From positions 2,666,001-2,730,000 of the forward strand of contig AP009389.1 of NCBI GenBank assembly GCA_000010565.1: a DNA stretch of 64,000 bases, read 5' to 3'. Numbering within the stretch: the first letter of the stretch is position 1; each line of letters opens with the position of its first letter. This document shows, piece after piece, positions 54,233 through 63,595 of the stretch. The translations under genes and the position numbers were made by a program. This stretch comes from Pelotomaculum thermopropionicum SI (GTDB taxonomy: Bacteria; Bacillota; Desulfotomaculia; Desulfotomaculales; Pelotomaculaceae). The notes under the pieces were generated by a model. It made no database searches and was not told where the DNA came from. It worked only from the letters and a program-made list of their open reading frames with translations.

Positions 54233-56089
54233 CTATTTACTGCTTTCTTCTCCGCCGGTTTCCACGGTGTAAGTGCCCACCGGCACGGCCATGCCCCTTA
54301 CGGCGGCGCTGCCCAGGAACTTCAGCCTGCCCGCCATCCTTTCCTTATGCTTTAAACAGTTAACGGACCTGTCGCTTAAAATGATCCGGGTTCCGTATTC
54401 CTTGTTCATGCTTTCCAGCCGGGAGGCCAGGTTGACATCTTCGCCAATGATCGTGTAGTCCATCCGGTCCGGGCTGCCGACGTTGCCAACCACAACGAGC
54501 CCTGAATTGATGCCGACTCCTATACCCTCCATGGGCGGCTCGCCTTTCTCCCGCCATCTCCTGTTAAGCTCCTCCATCCGTTCCACCATTTCCAAGGCGG
54601 CCGCCAAAGCCCTGTCCGCGTGGTCCTCGCAGCGGACCGGCGCTCCAAAAAAAGCCATTAATCCGTCACCCAGTTACTTGTCCAGAGTACCCCCGTGCTT
54701 GAAGATCAGCGCGGTCATTTCGGTGAAGTACTCGTTCAGCCTCTGCACTATGTATTCGGGCTGCCTGTTCTCGCTGAAAGAGGTAAATCCCCGAATATCA
54801 GAAAAAAGGACGGTCAGTTCCACCCTGGCCCCGCCCAGGGCTACGTCTTGCCGGTTACGGAGCAGTTCTTCCACTACGGCGGGAGGAACATAGCGGGCAA
54901 AGAGGGCCCGGGTGCGGCGGCGCTCCAGCTCAGTGCGCACCAGGTTTCCGGCGGTAACCCCGCTGTAGACGAGTGCGGCCAGGGCCAGCGGGGAAATGAG
55001 GTTGAGCCAGTAGTGCCCGTAATACCAGGCCAGATACACCGCAAACGCGGCCGCTGCCATCAGGGCAAGCAGGTATAAAAGCCCACGCCAGGGGTTGGCT
55101 GCCCGGTAAACGGCAACGGCGGCCGACAGGCCCATGAACAGCAGGAATACCAGGTTGGCCGGGAGGGGCGCTCTTTTATAATAGCCACCCGTAAGATAGG
55201 TTCCTATGGCCGAGGCGTGCACCTCCACGCCGGGCGAGGGCAGCGCTCCGGCCAGCACCATGTTGCCGCGGGTAAAGGGGGTGGAAACGAAATCCTGTTC
55301 TGCCGCCGCGGTGGGCCCGACCAGCACTATCTTCCCGGCCAGCTCTTCCCGGCCCACCCTGCCTTCCAGGACGTCAACGTAGCTGTAAGTCCGGAAAGTG
55401 CCGGCCGGCCCCCAGAAATCAATCAGCGCCTGGTTTTTATAGTCCAGCGGGACTTCCATATCCCCCGCCGCCAGAGTGTGCCCCCCGGTAAACTTCAGGT
55501 GGTCCGGGTTTAAACCGCGGGCTGCCAGCAGGACGGCCAGGCTGAAGCAGGGAAACGGCCTTTTGAAATAGTTTACATCCACAACAGAGATGCGCCTCGC
55601 CACATTATCCAGGTCTTCCGGCATGTTGGCAAAGCCAATTCCGGCGGCGGCGCCGGCCAGTTGCCGGACAGGAAAAACGGGGACCTGATAAATACTGCCT
55701 CCTTCCTGTTGAAAAGCAAAAGAGGAAGCCAGAACCACCCGGCCGTGTGCTTTCATTGCCGCAGCCAGGCGCCCGTTATCCTCCGGCGTTCCGGGAGTGT
55801 CGAACAGCATGTCAAAACCAACCGCTTTTGCCTCCCCAAGTGCTTCAATCAGGCTGGCGTGCACCCGGCGGGGCCACGGGAGGAGCCCAATTTCCTTAAT
55901 TGAACGGTCGTCAATGGCCACCACCGCCACTTCCACCGGAGCCGGACGCGGCCCGCGCAGCTTGAACCAGGTATCGTACATAATCAGCTCCAGCCTCTCC
56001 CACATTCCTGCAATGCTCGTGAGCAGGAGCAGGGAGATCAGCACGGCCGGCACCAGCATAACCTTTATTTTTTCCGCCCAGTTTCTCAT
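54233..56089 (-). pseudogene. CHASE2-adenylate/guanylate cyclase interrupted by an in-frame ochre codon
   Basis: The first 471 codons encode a membrane segment (~12-28), a CHASE2 sensor (DRSIKEIGLLPWPR, FDMLFDTPGTPEDN, FWGPAGTF), three membrane segments (~310-385) and the beginning of a class III cyclase domain with LFSDIRGFTSFSE. At 54676 a TAA replaces the tyrosine codon of the conserved DKYxGD block. The frame continues as LGDGLMAFFGAPVRCEDHADRAL and DYTIIGEDVNLASRLE to 54233. Without the stop the product would be 618 residues with both metal aspartates. Nonsense mutation, read-through or sequencing error are the options. Confidence 0.88.
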
Positions 56090-56219
56090 TTGCCTGCACC
56101 CCTCAAATTATTGCAGGTAGTGCGGGATAAGCCTTACCATGCACAAAGGCATTCCCCGCCGCGGGCCTTTCTTAAAGAAAGATGAAATTTGCTTTCTGCC
56201 GCATGCAAAAAATGTTATA

Positions 56220-56555
56220 CTAAAGCAGGGTGGCTAAGGCCAAAACCAGAAGATGCCAGCACTGATCGGAAACCACGTGCAGCCATTGCAACCCTTCGGC
56301 CTTGTTGACCTGACGGACCCAAAGATTTACAAATCCTCTTCTGTCGATTATTAAGTGGGTTGCAAAAATTAAGGCCGCGGCTTTATAACTTATGCCTCCG
56401 TCCGGCAGGGCAAAAACGGCAACACTTAACGTGTAAACCGTTACATGGGCGGTAAGGGCAAGCAGGCTGGTGGTTTTTCTGACGGCCATCCAGTTCGTCT
56501 GGAGCAGGAAATCCCCCACCAGGTGGCCAATAAAGAGCCAGGCAAAAAGATTCAT
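56220..56555 (-). CDS. DUF3307-family membrane protein
   Basis: This protein of 111 residues has about four hydrophobic segments. LFIGHLVGDFLLQTNWMA at the start and THLIIDRR in the middle are characteristic of DUF3307. The histidine/aspartate pattern (GHLxGDF, HLxxD) recalls membrane metal-dependent hydrolases, but no function is established. It stands alone between the cyclase and the divergent HD-GYP gene. Confidence 0.7.
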   Translation of the reverse strand: MNLFAWLFIGHLVGDFLLQTNWMAVRKTTSLLALTAHVTVYTLSVAVFALPDGGISYKAAALIFATHLIIDRRGFVNLWVRQVNKAEGLQWLHVVSDQCWHLLVLALATLL

Positions 56556-56746
56556 AAAAAGTACACCTGCCGGTACGGGCTTATTTACCGGGATTGCCGT
56601 AAATCACATATATAAATGCCGATTTTAAAAAATTTCTTATTTGTTTTCCAATATCCTGCCATCCGGTAACAAAAATAATAAAAATCATAACGAAAAGCTC
56701 TTTAAGCTCTTTCCGGCAAGTGCACCGGCAAGATGAGGTGGAACCT

Positions 56747-58261
56747 TTGCCTCCAGAAATCAGCGTTGAAAACCTTTTAAACATCGGCATCGCCCTGTCG
56801 GCCGAAAAAAACCGCAGCCGCCTGCTGGAAATGATCGTCACGGAAGCGCGCAAAATTACCAATTGCGATGCCGGGACGCTTTACCTGAAGCAGGAAGAGC
56901 AGCTCGTCTTTAAAATCATACAGAACGAGTCGCTGAACATCTTTATGGGCGGCGGCAACGAGGAAATTTCCCTGCCGCCGGTCCCCCTGAAAAAAGAAAA
57001 CGTCTCGGCCTATGTTGCTCTCACCGGGCAATCGGTCAATATACCGGACGTTTATGATTACAACGGCTTTGACTTTTCCGGCCCGCGCCAGTACGATAAA
57101 ATAACCGGCTACCGCACCGCCTCCATGCTGGTAGTACCGATGGAAAATCACGAAGGCGAGATCATCGGCGTCCTGCAGTTGATTAACTCTCTGGAGGAAG
57201 ACAAAAAAACCGTCCGCGCCTTCCCTGCCTGCTGCCAGAAAGTGGTCGAGTCCCTGGCCTCCCAGGCCGCCGTTGCCCTTACCAACGCACAACTGATAAA
57301 AGACATCGAAAACCTCTTTAACTCTTTTGTTGAAGCGATAGCTACAGCCATTGACGCCCGCACCCCCTACAACGCCAATCACACCCGGCGCGTGGCCCTG
57401 CTGGCTCGCGCTACGGCCCTGGCCGTAAACCGGTCCGGCGCCGGAAAGTGGGCAGGCGAATTTTTTGACGGCGAAAGGCTGGAGCAATTAACCATGGCCG
57501 GCTGGCTCCATGACATCGGTAAAATTGCCACGCCGCTTTCCGTAATGAACAAGGCCACCCGCCTGGAGGGAAAAATCGACTTGGTGCTGCTGCGCCTGGA
57601 TTATATCAGCGAACTGGAGACAGCGGCTTCTTTAAGAAGGCAGTTGCGGCTGTTAAAGGAGGGACGGGATGCAGAAGCCGGGGCGGAAGAGCGGCTTTTA
57701 AAAGAAAAGCTGGCCAAAATAAACGTCATAAGAGAACTGATCGGCAGGTGCGACAACCCGGCCACGGTCATCGACGACGCCCTTGAAAGGCAGCTTATTG
57801 AGGCAGCAGGACTTACCTATACCGACCGGTCAGGGAAGGAGCAGCCTTACCTCACTCCCGGTGAACTGGAAAACCTCTGCATCCGCCGCGGCACGCTGAC
57901 CGGAAAAGAGCGCGGCATTATGGAGAATCACGTGGCGGTAACCGCCAGAATACTCGAAAAGATCCCCTTTATTAAAAAATTTAAGGATGTTCCCAGGTTT
58001 GCCACCATGCACCACGAACTGCTGGACGGCAGCGGCTACCCGCAGAAGCTGGCAGGCGGCGATATCCCCCTGGAAGGAAGGATACTGGCCCTGGCCGACA
58101 TATACGATGCGCTGACGGCCTGCGACCGCCCGTACAAAAAGGCCATGACCTGTGAAGAAGCCCTGCGCGCTATGGACTTCATGGTCAAGGAGGGCAAGCT
58201 GGACGCCGAACTTTTTGAAATATTTAAAGAGCACCGGGTCTGGGAAGAAATTTCCGGATAA
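56747..58261 (+). CDS. GAF / HD-GYP cyclic-di-GMP phosphodiesterase
   Basis: This protein of ~504 residues has a GAF domain at ~15-185 (DAGTLYLKQEEQLVFKI, TGYRTASMLVVPM, GVLQLINS) and an HD-GYP domain at ~190-500. The HD motif is MAGWLHDIGKIATP, and later metal and GYP motifs are HHELLDGSGYP. A ~110-residue insertion separates the HD motif from the GYP half, an arrangement found in some Firmicute members. It would degrade c-di-GMP in response to a GAF signal. TTG at 56747 follows GAGGTGG; a GTG at 56720 is possible but without a site. Confidence 0.88.
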   Translation: MPPEISVENLLNIGIALSAEKNRSRLLEMIVTEARKITNCDAGTLYLKQEEQLVFKIIQNESLNIFMGGGNEEISLPPVPLKKENVSAYVALTGQSVNIPDVYDYNGFDFSGPRQYDKITGYRTASMLVVPMENHEGEIIGVLQLINSLEEDKKTVRAFPACCQKVVESLASQAAVALTNAQLIKDIENLFNSFVEAIATAIDARTPYNANHTRRVALLARATALAVNRSGAGKWAGEFFDGERLEQLTMAGWLHDIGKIATPLSVMNKATRLEGKIDLVLLRLDYISELETAASLRRQLRLLKEGRDAEAGAEERLLKEKLAKINVIRELIGRCDNPATVIDDALERQLIEAAGLTYTDRSGKEQPYLTPGELENLCIRRGTLTGKERGIMENHVAVTARILEKIPFIKKFKDVPRFATMHHELLDGSGYPQKLAGGDIPLEGRILALADIYDALTACDRPYKKAMTCEEALRAMDFMVKEGKLDAELFEIFKEHRVWEEISG

Positions 58262-58264
58262 TTT

Positions 58265-58304
58265 AAGCCCGCCAGGCACCACACGGCCTTGCGGGCTTAT
58301 TGTT
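58265..58304 (+). terminator. Terminator between converging HD-GYP and moeA genes
   Basis: AAGCCCGC and GCGGGCTT form a perfect stem around an 18-base loop, followed by ATTGTTT. The T-rich tail is modest. The complement can serve the opposing moeA-PBP transcript. Confidence 0.55.
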
Positions 58305-58319
58305 TCAGCCGGGAATTAT

Positions 58320-60248
58320 TTACATATCATTGTGCCACATTACCCTGCCGCAGTCACGCAGGTCGTAGCCGCCAAGCTTCCTTACCTCTTCCTGGAACTC
58401 CGGCATTGCCATAACCTCCAGCAGCCTGCGGATATACGGGGTATCCCAGTGCCCGGCGGGCACGCAAAGGTCGTAGCGCTCCTCCCCGATGCCGATGAAA
58501 TCCAGGTCCAACGCCTGAGCTGCAGCCCGGATGCCCAGGCCGGCGTCCGCCGCGCCGGCTTTCACCGCCGCCGCTACGGCCATATGGGTGTACTCCTCGT
58601 AATCGTAGCCGCGGATGCGGGCCGGGTCCAGCCCCATTTCCTTCAGGCGGTAGTCCAGCAGGATCCTGGTGCCTGCGCCGCGCTGGCGGTTGACAAAGCG
58701 GACGTCCTCCCTGACCAGGTCTTCCAGGCCGCAAATCTTCTTCGGATTGCCCCTGGCCAGAATCAGCCCCTGTTCCCGGTAAACCAGATTGACCAGGTAG
58801 ACTTTTATGCCGGGCAGGTACCTTTTAATATAAGAAACGTTGTAGTCGCCCGTCTCCTCATCCAGAAGGTGCACCCCGGCGCAGTGGGCTTCCCCCCGCC
58901 TGAGGGCGGCAAGGCCGCCCAGGCTGCCGACGTGGGCCGAGGAAAGGGTGGCGGCGGGATATTTCTGGCGCAGGAAATTGGCCAGCACGTCCAGGGCAAT
59001 GTCGTGACTGCCGATTATCACGGTGGTCTCCCTGATTTCACCGGCAGGCCTCAACAGTTCCACCGGCGCCGCCTCACCTGCGTTATAGCCTTCGGACAGG
59101 CGGGGCACCCGGATTATGCCGTCCGCCCTCACCAGGGAGGTCAGCACGCCCGCCCCGCGGGATACCGGCGTGGCGATGACCTTGTCGCCCACCTGGCCGA
59201 GCTTGACCCGCACAAACTCCTCCACGCCCAGCGGGGAAAACATCTTCCTGGAGACAACCGCCTCAATCTTTTCCGGCGCCGGTGGCACGGTACCCAGTTT
59301 GCCGTACACCACCGGCTTCACAAACAGCTCCAGGCCAAGGTAGGCCGACACCGGATAACCCGGCACGCCCACCACCGGTTTGCCCCTCACCTCCCCCAGG
59401 ATTACCGGCTTGCCGGGCTTAATTGCCACGCCGTGGACCAGAACCTTTCCCAGGGAGGCAATGACGCCGGCGGTAAAATCCTCCCTGCCCGCCGACGACC
59501 CGGCGTTGACCAGCACCACGTCGGCTTCGTCCACAGCGTCATGCACCGCCTTCTTAAGGCTTTCAAAATTGTCCGCCGTTATTTCCTTGCGCAGCGGCAC
59601 GGCGCCCCAGCTCTCCACCATTGCCCCCAGCATGCGGGAGTTGTATTCGATAATATCGCCCGGTTTTAATTCCGCGCCCGGCTGCACCAGTTCGGTGCCG
59701 GTAGGTAAAATAGCCACCCTGGGGCGGGGATGGACGTAAATGCTGTTCACCCCGCCGGCCAGAACGGCGCCGATGTCGACAGGCCTGATCCGGTGGCTGG
59801 CCGGTAAGATCATTTCGGTGGCAACCACGTCCTCCCCCACTACCCGCACGTGCTGCCAGGGCGGAACGGCGCTGATGATCTCTATCACGTCGGGCTGCAC
59901 ATAGTGCACGTCCTCAATCATAATGACGGCATCGAAGCCTTCCGGCAGGGGATCGCCGGTATCCACTGCAATCGCTTCCTCCCCCACCTTCAGGCGTTTC
60001 GGAGCCGTTTCGGAAGCCCCGTAGGTATCGGCCGAACGCACCGCCAGCCCGTCCATGGCAGAGGCATGGTAATGGGGGGAAGATACTATGGCATATACCG
60101 GAGTTGCCGTAACCCTGCCGAGCGCCTTTTCCACGGGAACCAGCTCAGGCCGCCCTGGACTGAGCGAACCGGCTTCCCGGAGATAACTAAGGTAGCGCTC
60201 CAGCGCCTCCTCCCAGGGCAGGTCGTCCAGATAAACCTTTTGCTTCAT
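58320..60248 (-). CDS. MoeA fused to a periplasmic-binding-protein-like domain
   Basis: This protein has 642 residues. Residues ~1-405 form a MoeA molybdotransferase (PHYHASAMDGLAV, DTGDPLPEGFDAVIMIEDV, GDIIEYNSRML, LVNAGSSAGREDF, PGKPVILGEVRGKPVVGVPGYPVSA split over the MPT-binding loop). Residues ~415-640 form a PBP-like/LysR-effector-type domain (GSHDIALDVLANFL, HVGSLGGLAALRRGEAHCAG, RQRGAGTRILLDY). This fusion is known in Archaea and Firmicutes, where the second domain probably senses or delivers metal oxyanion. It follows a stand-alone moeA by 27 bases. Confidence 0.9.
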   Translation of the reverse strand: MKQKVYLDDLPWEEALERYLSYLREAGSLSPGRPELVPVEKALGRVTATPVYAIVSSPHYHASAMDGLAVRSADTYGASETAPKRLKVGEEAIAVDTGDPLPEGFDAVIMIEDVHYVQPDVIEIISAVPPWQHVRVVGEDVVATEMILPASHRIRPVDIGAVLAGGVNSIYVHPRPRVAILPTGTELVQPGAELKPGDIIEYNSRMLGAMVESWGAVPLRKEITADNFESLKKAVHDAVDEADVVLVNAGSSAGREDFTAGVIASLGKVLVHGVAIKPGKPVILGEVRGKPVVGVPGYPVSAYLGLELFVKPVVYGKLGTVPPAPEKIEAVVSRKMFSPLGVEEFVRVKLGQVGDKVIATPVSRGAGVLTSLVRADGIIRVPRLSEGYNAGEAAPVELLRPAGEIRETTVIIGSHDIALDVLANFLRQKYPAATLSSAHVGSLGGLAALRRGEAHCAGVHLLDEETGDYNVSYIKRYLPGIKVYLVNLVYREQGLILARGNPKKICGLEDLVREDVRFVNRQRGAGTRILLDYRLKEMGLDPARIRGYDYEEYTHMAVAAAVKAGAADAGLGIRAAAQALDLDFIGIGEERYDLCVPAGHWDTPYIRRLLEVMAMPEFQEEVRKLGGYDLRDCGRVMWHNDM

Positions 60249-60275
60249 AAAAAAAGGTCAACTCCCCGTTTCTAT

Positions 60276-61526
60276 CTAAAAAAGCTTCACTTCCACAATC
60301 TCTCCGGCCTCGACGCCCTCCTTGCCGGGAGGAATGCGGGCCAGGCCGTCGGCCTTGACCATGGTTGAAATCAGGCCGGACTTCCCCAGCACCGGCTCGG
60401 CAAACAACCGGCCGTCTTTGCAGTGCAGTCTGACCCGGATAAAATCCTCGCGCCCGGCAGCGGAATGAAGGCTGCGGGTAAGTACGGCCCGCAGGGGAAA
60501 AGCGGTTAGGGCCTCCCTCATTTCTTTTTCGCCTGCCGCATAGCCGCCGGAGCGGACCAGGGGGGCCACCATCAGCTCAAACACAACCATTGCCGATGCC
60601 GGATGGCCGGGCAGGCCGAAAACCGGCTTGCCGTTCACGACCGCGCCTATGGTGGGCTTGCCCGGCTTTACCGAAATGCCGTGGAAAAGCACGCCGGGCT
60701 CTCCCGCCGAATCGATGGCCAAGGCGGCCACGTCCCTGGTACCGACCGAACTGCCTCCGGACAGGAGCACCATGTCGTTCTCCGAAAGCGCCAGTTCCAG
60801 AGTTCTTTTCAGCTTTTCGTAATCGTCCCCGACAATGCCGTACAGACGGGGCTCCCCCCCGCATGCCGCCACCGCCCCGTACAGGGTATAGGAGTTGATG
60901 TCGCGCACCTGGCCGGGCACGGGACGCTCCCCGGGGCTTACCAGTTCATCGCCGGTGGAGATTATTCCGACTCTGACGGGAAGCTCCACCTCAACCTCGC
61001 TAACTCCAACAGATGAAAGCATTCCCATATCCTGCGGCCTGATCCGGTGCCCCGCGGGCAGGGCAATTTCGCCCGCGGCAATGTCTTCACCCTTACGGAT
61101 TACGTTTTCTCCGGGGGCTACCGGCCTGGTCACCCCAATGGTGCGGCAGTCCAGTTCCTCCGTGTATTCCAGCATTACCACGGCGTCGGCACCGGGCGGC
61201 AGCATCCCGCCGGTGGCAATGCGCCAGGCCTGGCCGGGACTCACCGTGCCTTCCGGTTCCCTCCCCATCAGCACCTCGCCGGCAACGTCCAGGTAAGAGG
61301 GAAGGCCCTCGGTGGCGCCGTAGGTGTCACGGGCCCGCACGGCATAGCCGTCTACGGTAGAACGGTCGAAACCGGGAACATCTTCGGGCGCCCGCACGTC
61401 TGCGGCCAGGCGGCGGCCCAGGCTCTCCAGGAGGGGCAACCTGACGCCGGGCCTTTTGCCCGGCAGGTAACGCGCCACCGCAACCCTCGCCTCCTCCACC
61501 GTCAGCGCTTTAAAAAGTTCGGCCAT
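60276..61526 (-). CDS. moeA: Molybdopterin molybdenumtransferase MoeA
   Basis: This 416-residue MoeA inserts molybdate or tungstate into adenylated molybdopterin. It has GFDRSTVDGYAVRARDTYG, ATGGMLPPGADAVVMLE, STGDELVSPGE, VLLSGGSSVGTRDV and KPGKPTIGAVVNGKPVFGLPG, the standard blocks. The C-terminal domain IV is present (KADGLARIPPGKEGVEAGE). ATG follows AGGAGTG. A second moeA fused to a PBP domain follows; having two MoeA proteins can mean separate handling of molybdenum and tungsten, which is inference. Confidence 0.93.
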   Translation of the reverse strand: MAELFKALTVEEARVAVARYLPGKRPGVRLPLLESLGRRLAADVRAPEDVPGFDRSTVDGYAVRARDTYGATEGLPSYLDVAGEVLMGREPEGTVSPGQAWRIATGGMLPPGADAVVMLEYTEELDCRTIGVTRPVAPGENVIRKGEDIAAGEIALPAGHRIRPQDMGMLSSVGVSEVEVELPVRVGIISTGDELVSPGERPVPGQVRDINSYTLYGAVAACGGEPRLYGIVGDDYEKLKRTLELALSENDMVLLSGGSSVGTRDVAALAIDSAGEPGVLFHGISVKPGKPTIGAVVNGKPVFGLPGHPASAMVVFELMVAPLVRSGGYAAGEKEMREALTAFPLRAVLTRSLHSAAGREDFIRVRLHCKDGRLFAEPVLGKSGLISTMVKADGLARIPPGKEGVEAGEIVEVKLF

Positions 61527-61542
61527 CAGTTCACACTCCTGC

Positions 61543-61746
61543 CTAGAAACATCCCAGCTCGCAGGCTTTAATCTTGATCTTCAGGGCATTGCAGGCCTCG
61601 CCCACCACCCTGGGCGGCACCTTCAGGTCTGCCGCCAGCTTCCTGGCCGCCGTACAGCTTATCTTTCCGTCCCTGGCCGCGTTTTTAACCGCCTCCAGGA
61701 CTTCCGGCGCAACTTCTGCCAACGAACTCACCCCGCTTTTTATCAA
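61543..61746 (-). CDS. Small conserved protein of the molybdopterin locus with a Cys tail
   Basis: This protein of 67 residues is helical, with a winged-helix-like flavour (CTAARKLAADLKVPPRVVGEACN) and a C-terminus of KACELGCF, containing a CxxxC pair; a further Cys sits in the middle of the protein. It lies between moeB and moeA with gaps of about 20 bases, so it is translated in the same operon. It could carry sulfur or metal, or regulate the locus as a small DNA-binding protein. I do not recognise a named family. Confidence 0.7.
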   Translation of the reverse strand: MIKSGVSSLAEVAPEVLEAVKNAARDGKISCTAARKLAADLKVPPRVVGEACNALKIKIKACELGCF

Positions 61747-61765
61747 AGATTACCCCATAAAAAAG

Positions 61766-62536
61766 CTACCCCCTTTGTCCGCAGGCCGGGCAATTCCCGT
61801 CACGGCTTACCGTCACCTCGTAAAAGCTGGCAGACAGGGCATCGTAGGTAAGGATCCGGCCCACCAACAGCTCCCCGATCCCCAGAATGAAGCGGATTGC
61901 CTCCGCTGCCTGGATTGTACCGATCACGCCGGGCACGGCGCCGAGAACGCCTACTTCTGAGGTGGTGGGGGCATCGGCCGAAGGCGCCTCCCTGAATATG
62001 CACTCAAAACAGGGGCCTTCCCCGGGCATCACCGTGAAGGTCTGGCCTGCCCAGGCCAGCACTCCTCCGTAAACAAAAGGCTTTTTCAGCCTGACGCAGG
62101 CCCGGTTGATGATGAAACGCGACGGAAAATTGTCGGTGCAGTCAATGACAAAATCGTATTTTTTTATTAAGCCTTCGGCAACGCTTTCGTTAAATACCTC
62201 CTGGTAGGTTTCCAGCCGCAGCTCCGGATTGAGCGCCTTCAGCTTTTCCCCGGCCGAAATCACCTTGGCCCGCCCAAGGTCGGCCGTGGTGTGCAGGATT
62301 TGTCGCTGCAGGTTTGACAGGGATACGGTATCGCCGTCTATCAGCCCTATCCTGCCCACCCCGGCGGCGGCAAGGTAAAACGCGGCAGGTGAACCCAGGC
62401 CGCCTGTTCCAACCAGCAACACGCTTGAGCGGAGCAGCTTCTCCTGCCCTTCCGGGCCTACTCCTGCCAGCAGGATGTTTCTTTGATAGCGCTGGCGCTG
62501 CTCTTCGGTTAGATTACCCCGTTCTTGCAAGTCCAA
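61766..62536 (-). CDS. moeB: MoeB/ThiF-family adenylyltransferase
   Basis: This 256-residue E1-like enzyme adenylates the C-terminal Gly-Gly of a sulfur carrier such as MoaD. It has GTGGLGSPAAFYLAAAGVGRIGLID (nucleotide binding, split here), LSNLQRQILHTTADLGRAK, DCTDNFPSRFIIN, and zinc ligands in CFECIF and CPACG. It lacks the rhodanese domain found in some MoeB proteins. TTG at 62536 follows AAAGGGG. No moaD or moaE is in the window, so they must be elsewhere or beyond the right edge. Confidence 0.9.
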   Translation of the reverse strand: MDLQERGNLTEEQRQRYQRNILLAGVGPEGQEKLLRSSVLLVGTGGLGSPAAFYLAAAGVGRIGLIDGDTVSLSNLQRQILHTTADLGRAKVISAGEKLKALNPELRLETYQEVFNESVAEGLIKKYDFVIDCTDNFPSRFIINRACVRLKKPFVYGGVLAWAGQTFTVMPGEGPCFECIFREAPSADAPTTSEVGVLGAVPGVIGTIQAAEAIRFILGIGELLVGRILTYDALSASFYEVTVSRDGNCPACGQRG

Positions 62537-62577
62537 GACCCCTTTTCCACTCTAAAAGTAGAAGATAAAATTCAACC

Positions 62578-63075
62578 TCATTTTTTTAAAATTTCCCTCT
62601 CTATCAAGTCGGCCACACCGGCGGCATGATCAAAGGAAAAATGCGTCACCCGGCCGCCGGGCGAAGCCTCGCCGACCACCGCCAGAAGCTCTTCCGGCGG
62701 CACGGCAGGCCGCCGGGATACACCCCGGTGGAAAACTTCTATCTTGGGCCACTTTCCCCTTTTGTATCCCTCCACAATAACAAGATCAACCCCGCTTATC
62801 ATTGCCAGCACTTCCTCCGGCGCAGGATCACCTTCAAACTGCCTGACCACCTTTACCCCGCCGGGCGCGGCCAGAGCAACAACGTCGGCGCCGGCCCGGG
62901 CAAAGCGCCAGGTGTCCTTGCCCGGTTGATCGAACTGTACCTGCTGGTGGGTGTGCTTGACCACGCCAACCCGGTAGCCGCGGCTCTTCAGTTCGCCGAC
63001 CAGTTTTTCCAGAAAGGTGGTTTTGCCGGAACCGGAATAGCCGGCCAGGCCGATGACAGGGATGCTCTTTTCCAT
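62578..63075 (-). CDS. mobB: Molybdopterin-guanine dinucleotide synthesis protein MobB
   Basis: This 165-residue P-loop GTP-binding protein assists attachment of GMP to molybdopterin. Walker A is GYSGSGKTTFLEKLV; VGVVKHTHQQVQFDQPGKDTWRF with DVVAL follow, and LVIVEGYKRGKWPKIEVF is typical of MobB. It starts where the MOSC gene ends, so the two are coupled. It implies a bis-MGD type cofactor, as in formate dehydrogenases. Confidence 0.92.
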   Translation of the reverse strand: MEKSIPVIGLAGYSGSGKTTFLEKLVGELKSRGYRVGVVKHTHQQVQFDQPGKDTWRFARAGADVVALAAPGGVKVVRQFEGDPAPEEVLAMISGVDLVIVEGYKRGKWPKIEVFHRGVSRRPAVPPEELLAVVGEASPGGRVTHFSFDHAAGVADLIEREILKK

Positions 63076-63522
63076 TTAAGCCTCCGTTTGCGGGATTATT
63101 TCGATGGGATCTCCGGCCTTAACCTTCCCGCCGGTCAGAACGCGGATGAAAATGCCCTCCCTGGGCATGACGCAGTCCCCTGCCTGGTAGTAAATGGCGC
63201 ATCGGGTATGGCATTCCTTTCCAATCTGGGTGACCTCGCCTACCGCCTCGCTGCCGATTTTCAAGCGGGTGCCCAAGGGCAGGCCGGTCAGGTCGATTCC
63301 CTCGGTGGTGAGGTTCTCGGCAAAATCCCCGGGCCCTACATCCAGCCCCATTGCCCGCATTTTTTCTATGCTTTCCATTCCTAAAAGGCTGACCTGGCGG
63401 TGCCACGGCCCGGCGTGGGCATCGTTCGCAAGGCCGTGCCCCTCAATCAGCAGCCCTTCGCCCACGTCTTTTTTCCGCATTCCTTTTTCCGGACTAATGC
63501 ACACTGCCCTTATTATACCCAT
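63076..63522 (-). CDS. MOSC-domain protein
   Basis: This 148-residue protein is a single MOSC domain: VCISPEKGMRKKDVGE, DAHAGPWHRQVSLLGMESIE, PGDFAENLTTEGIDL, and the conserved cysteine region IGKECHTRCAIYYQAGDC. MOSC domains bind molybdopterin-type cofactors or move sulfur to them. ATG at 63522 follows GAGGGG; an upstream TTG-type start would leave no spacing for a site. It lies between moaA and mobB in the cofactor operon. Confidence 0.88.
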   Translation of the reverse strand: MGIIRAVCISPEKGMRKKDVGEGLLIEGHGLANDAHAGPWHRQVSLLGMESIEKMRAMGLDVGPGDFAENLTTEGIDLTGLPLGTRLKIGSEAVGEVTQIGKECHTRCAIYYQAGDCVMPREGIFIRVLTGGKVKAGDPIEIIPQTEA

Positions 63523-63595
63523 CTGAAAACACATCCCCTCTATCTTCAATATTTCAGCACCGGTGACGGCCTGCACTTCTGGTTTTGCGGCTTTC

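Noticed and set aside
58152-59669. 505-codon plus-strand frame
   Set aside because: Antisense to moeA-PBP; the high GC content of that gene keeps stops rare on the other strand.
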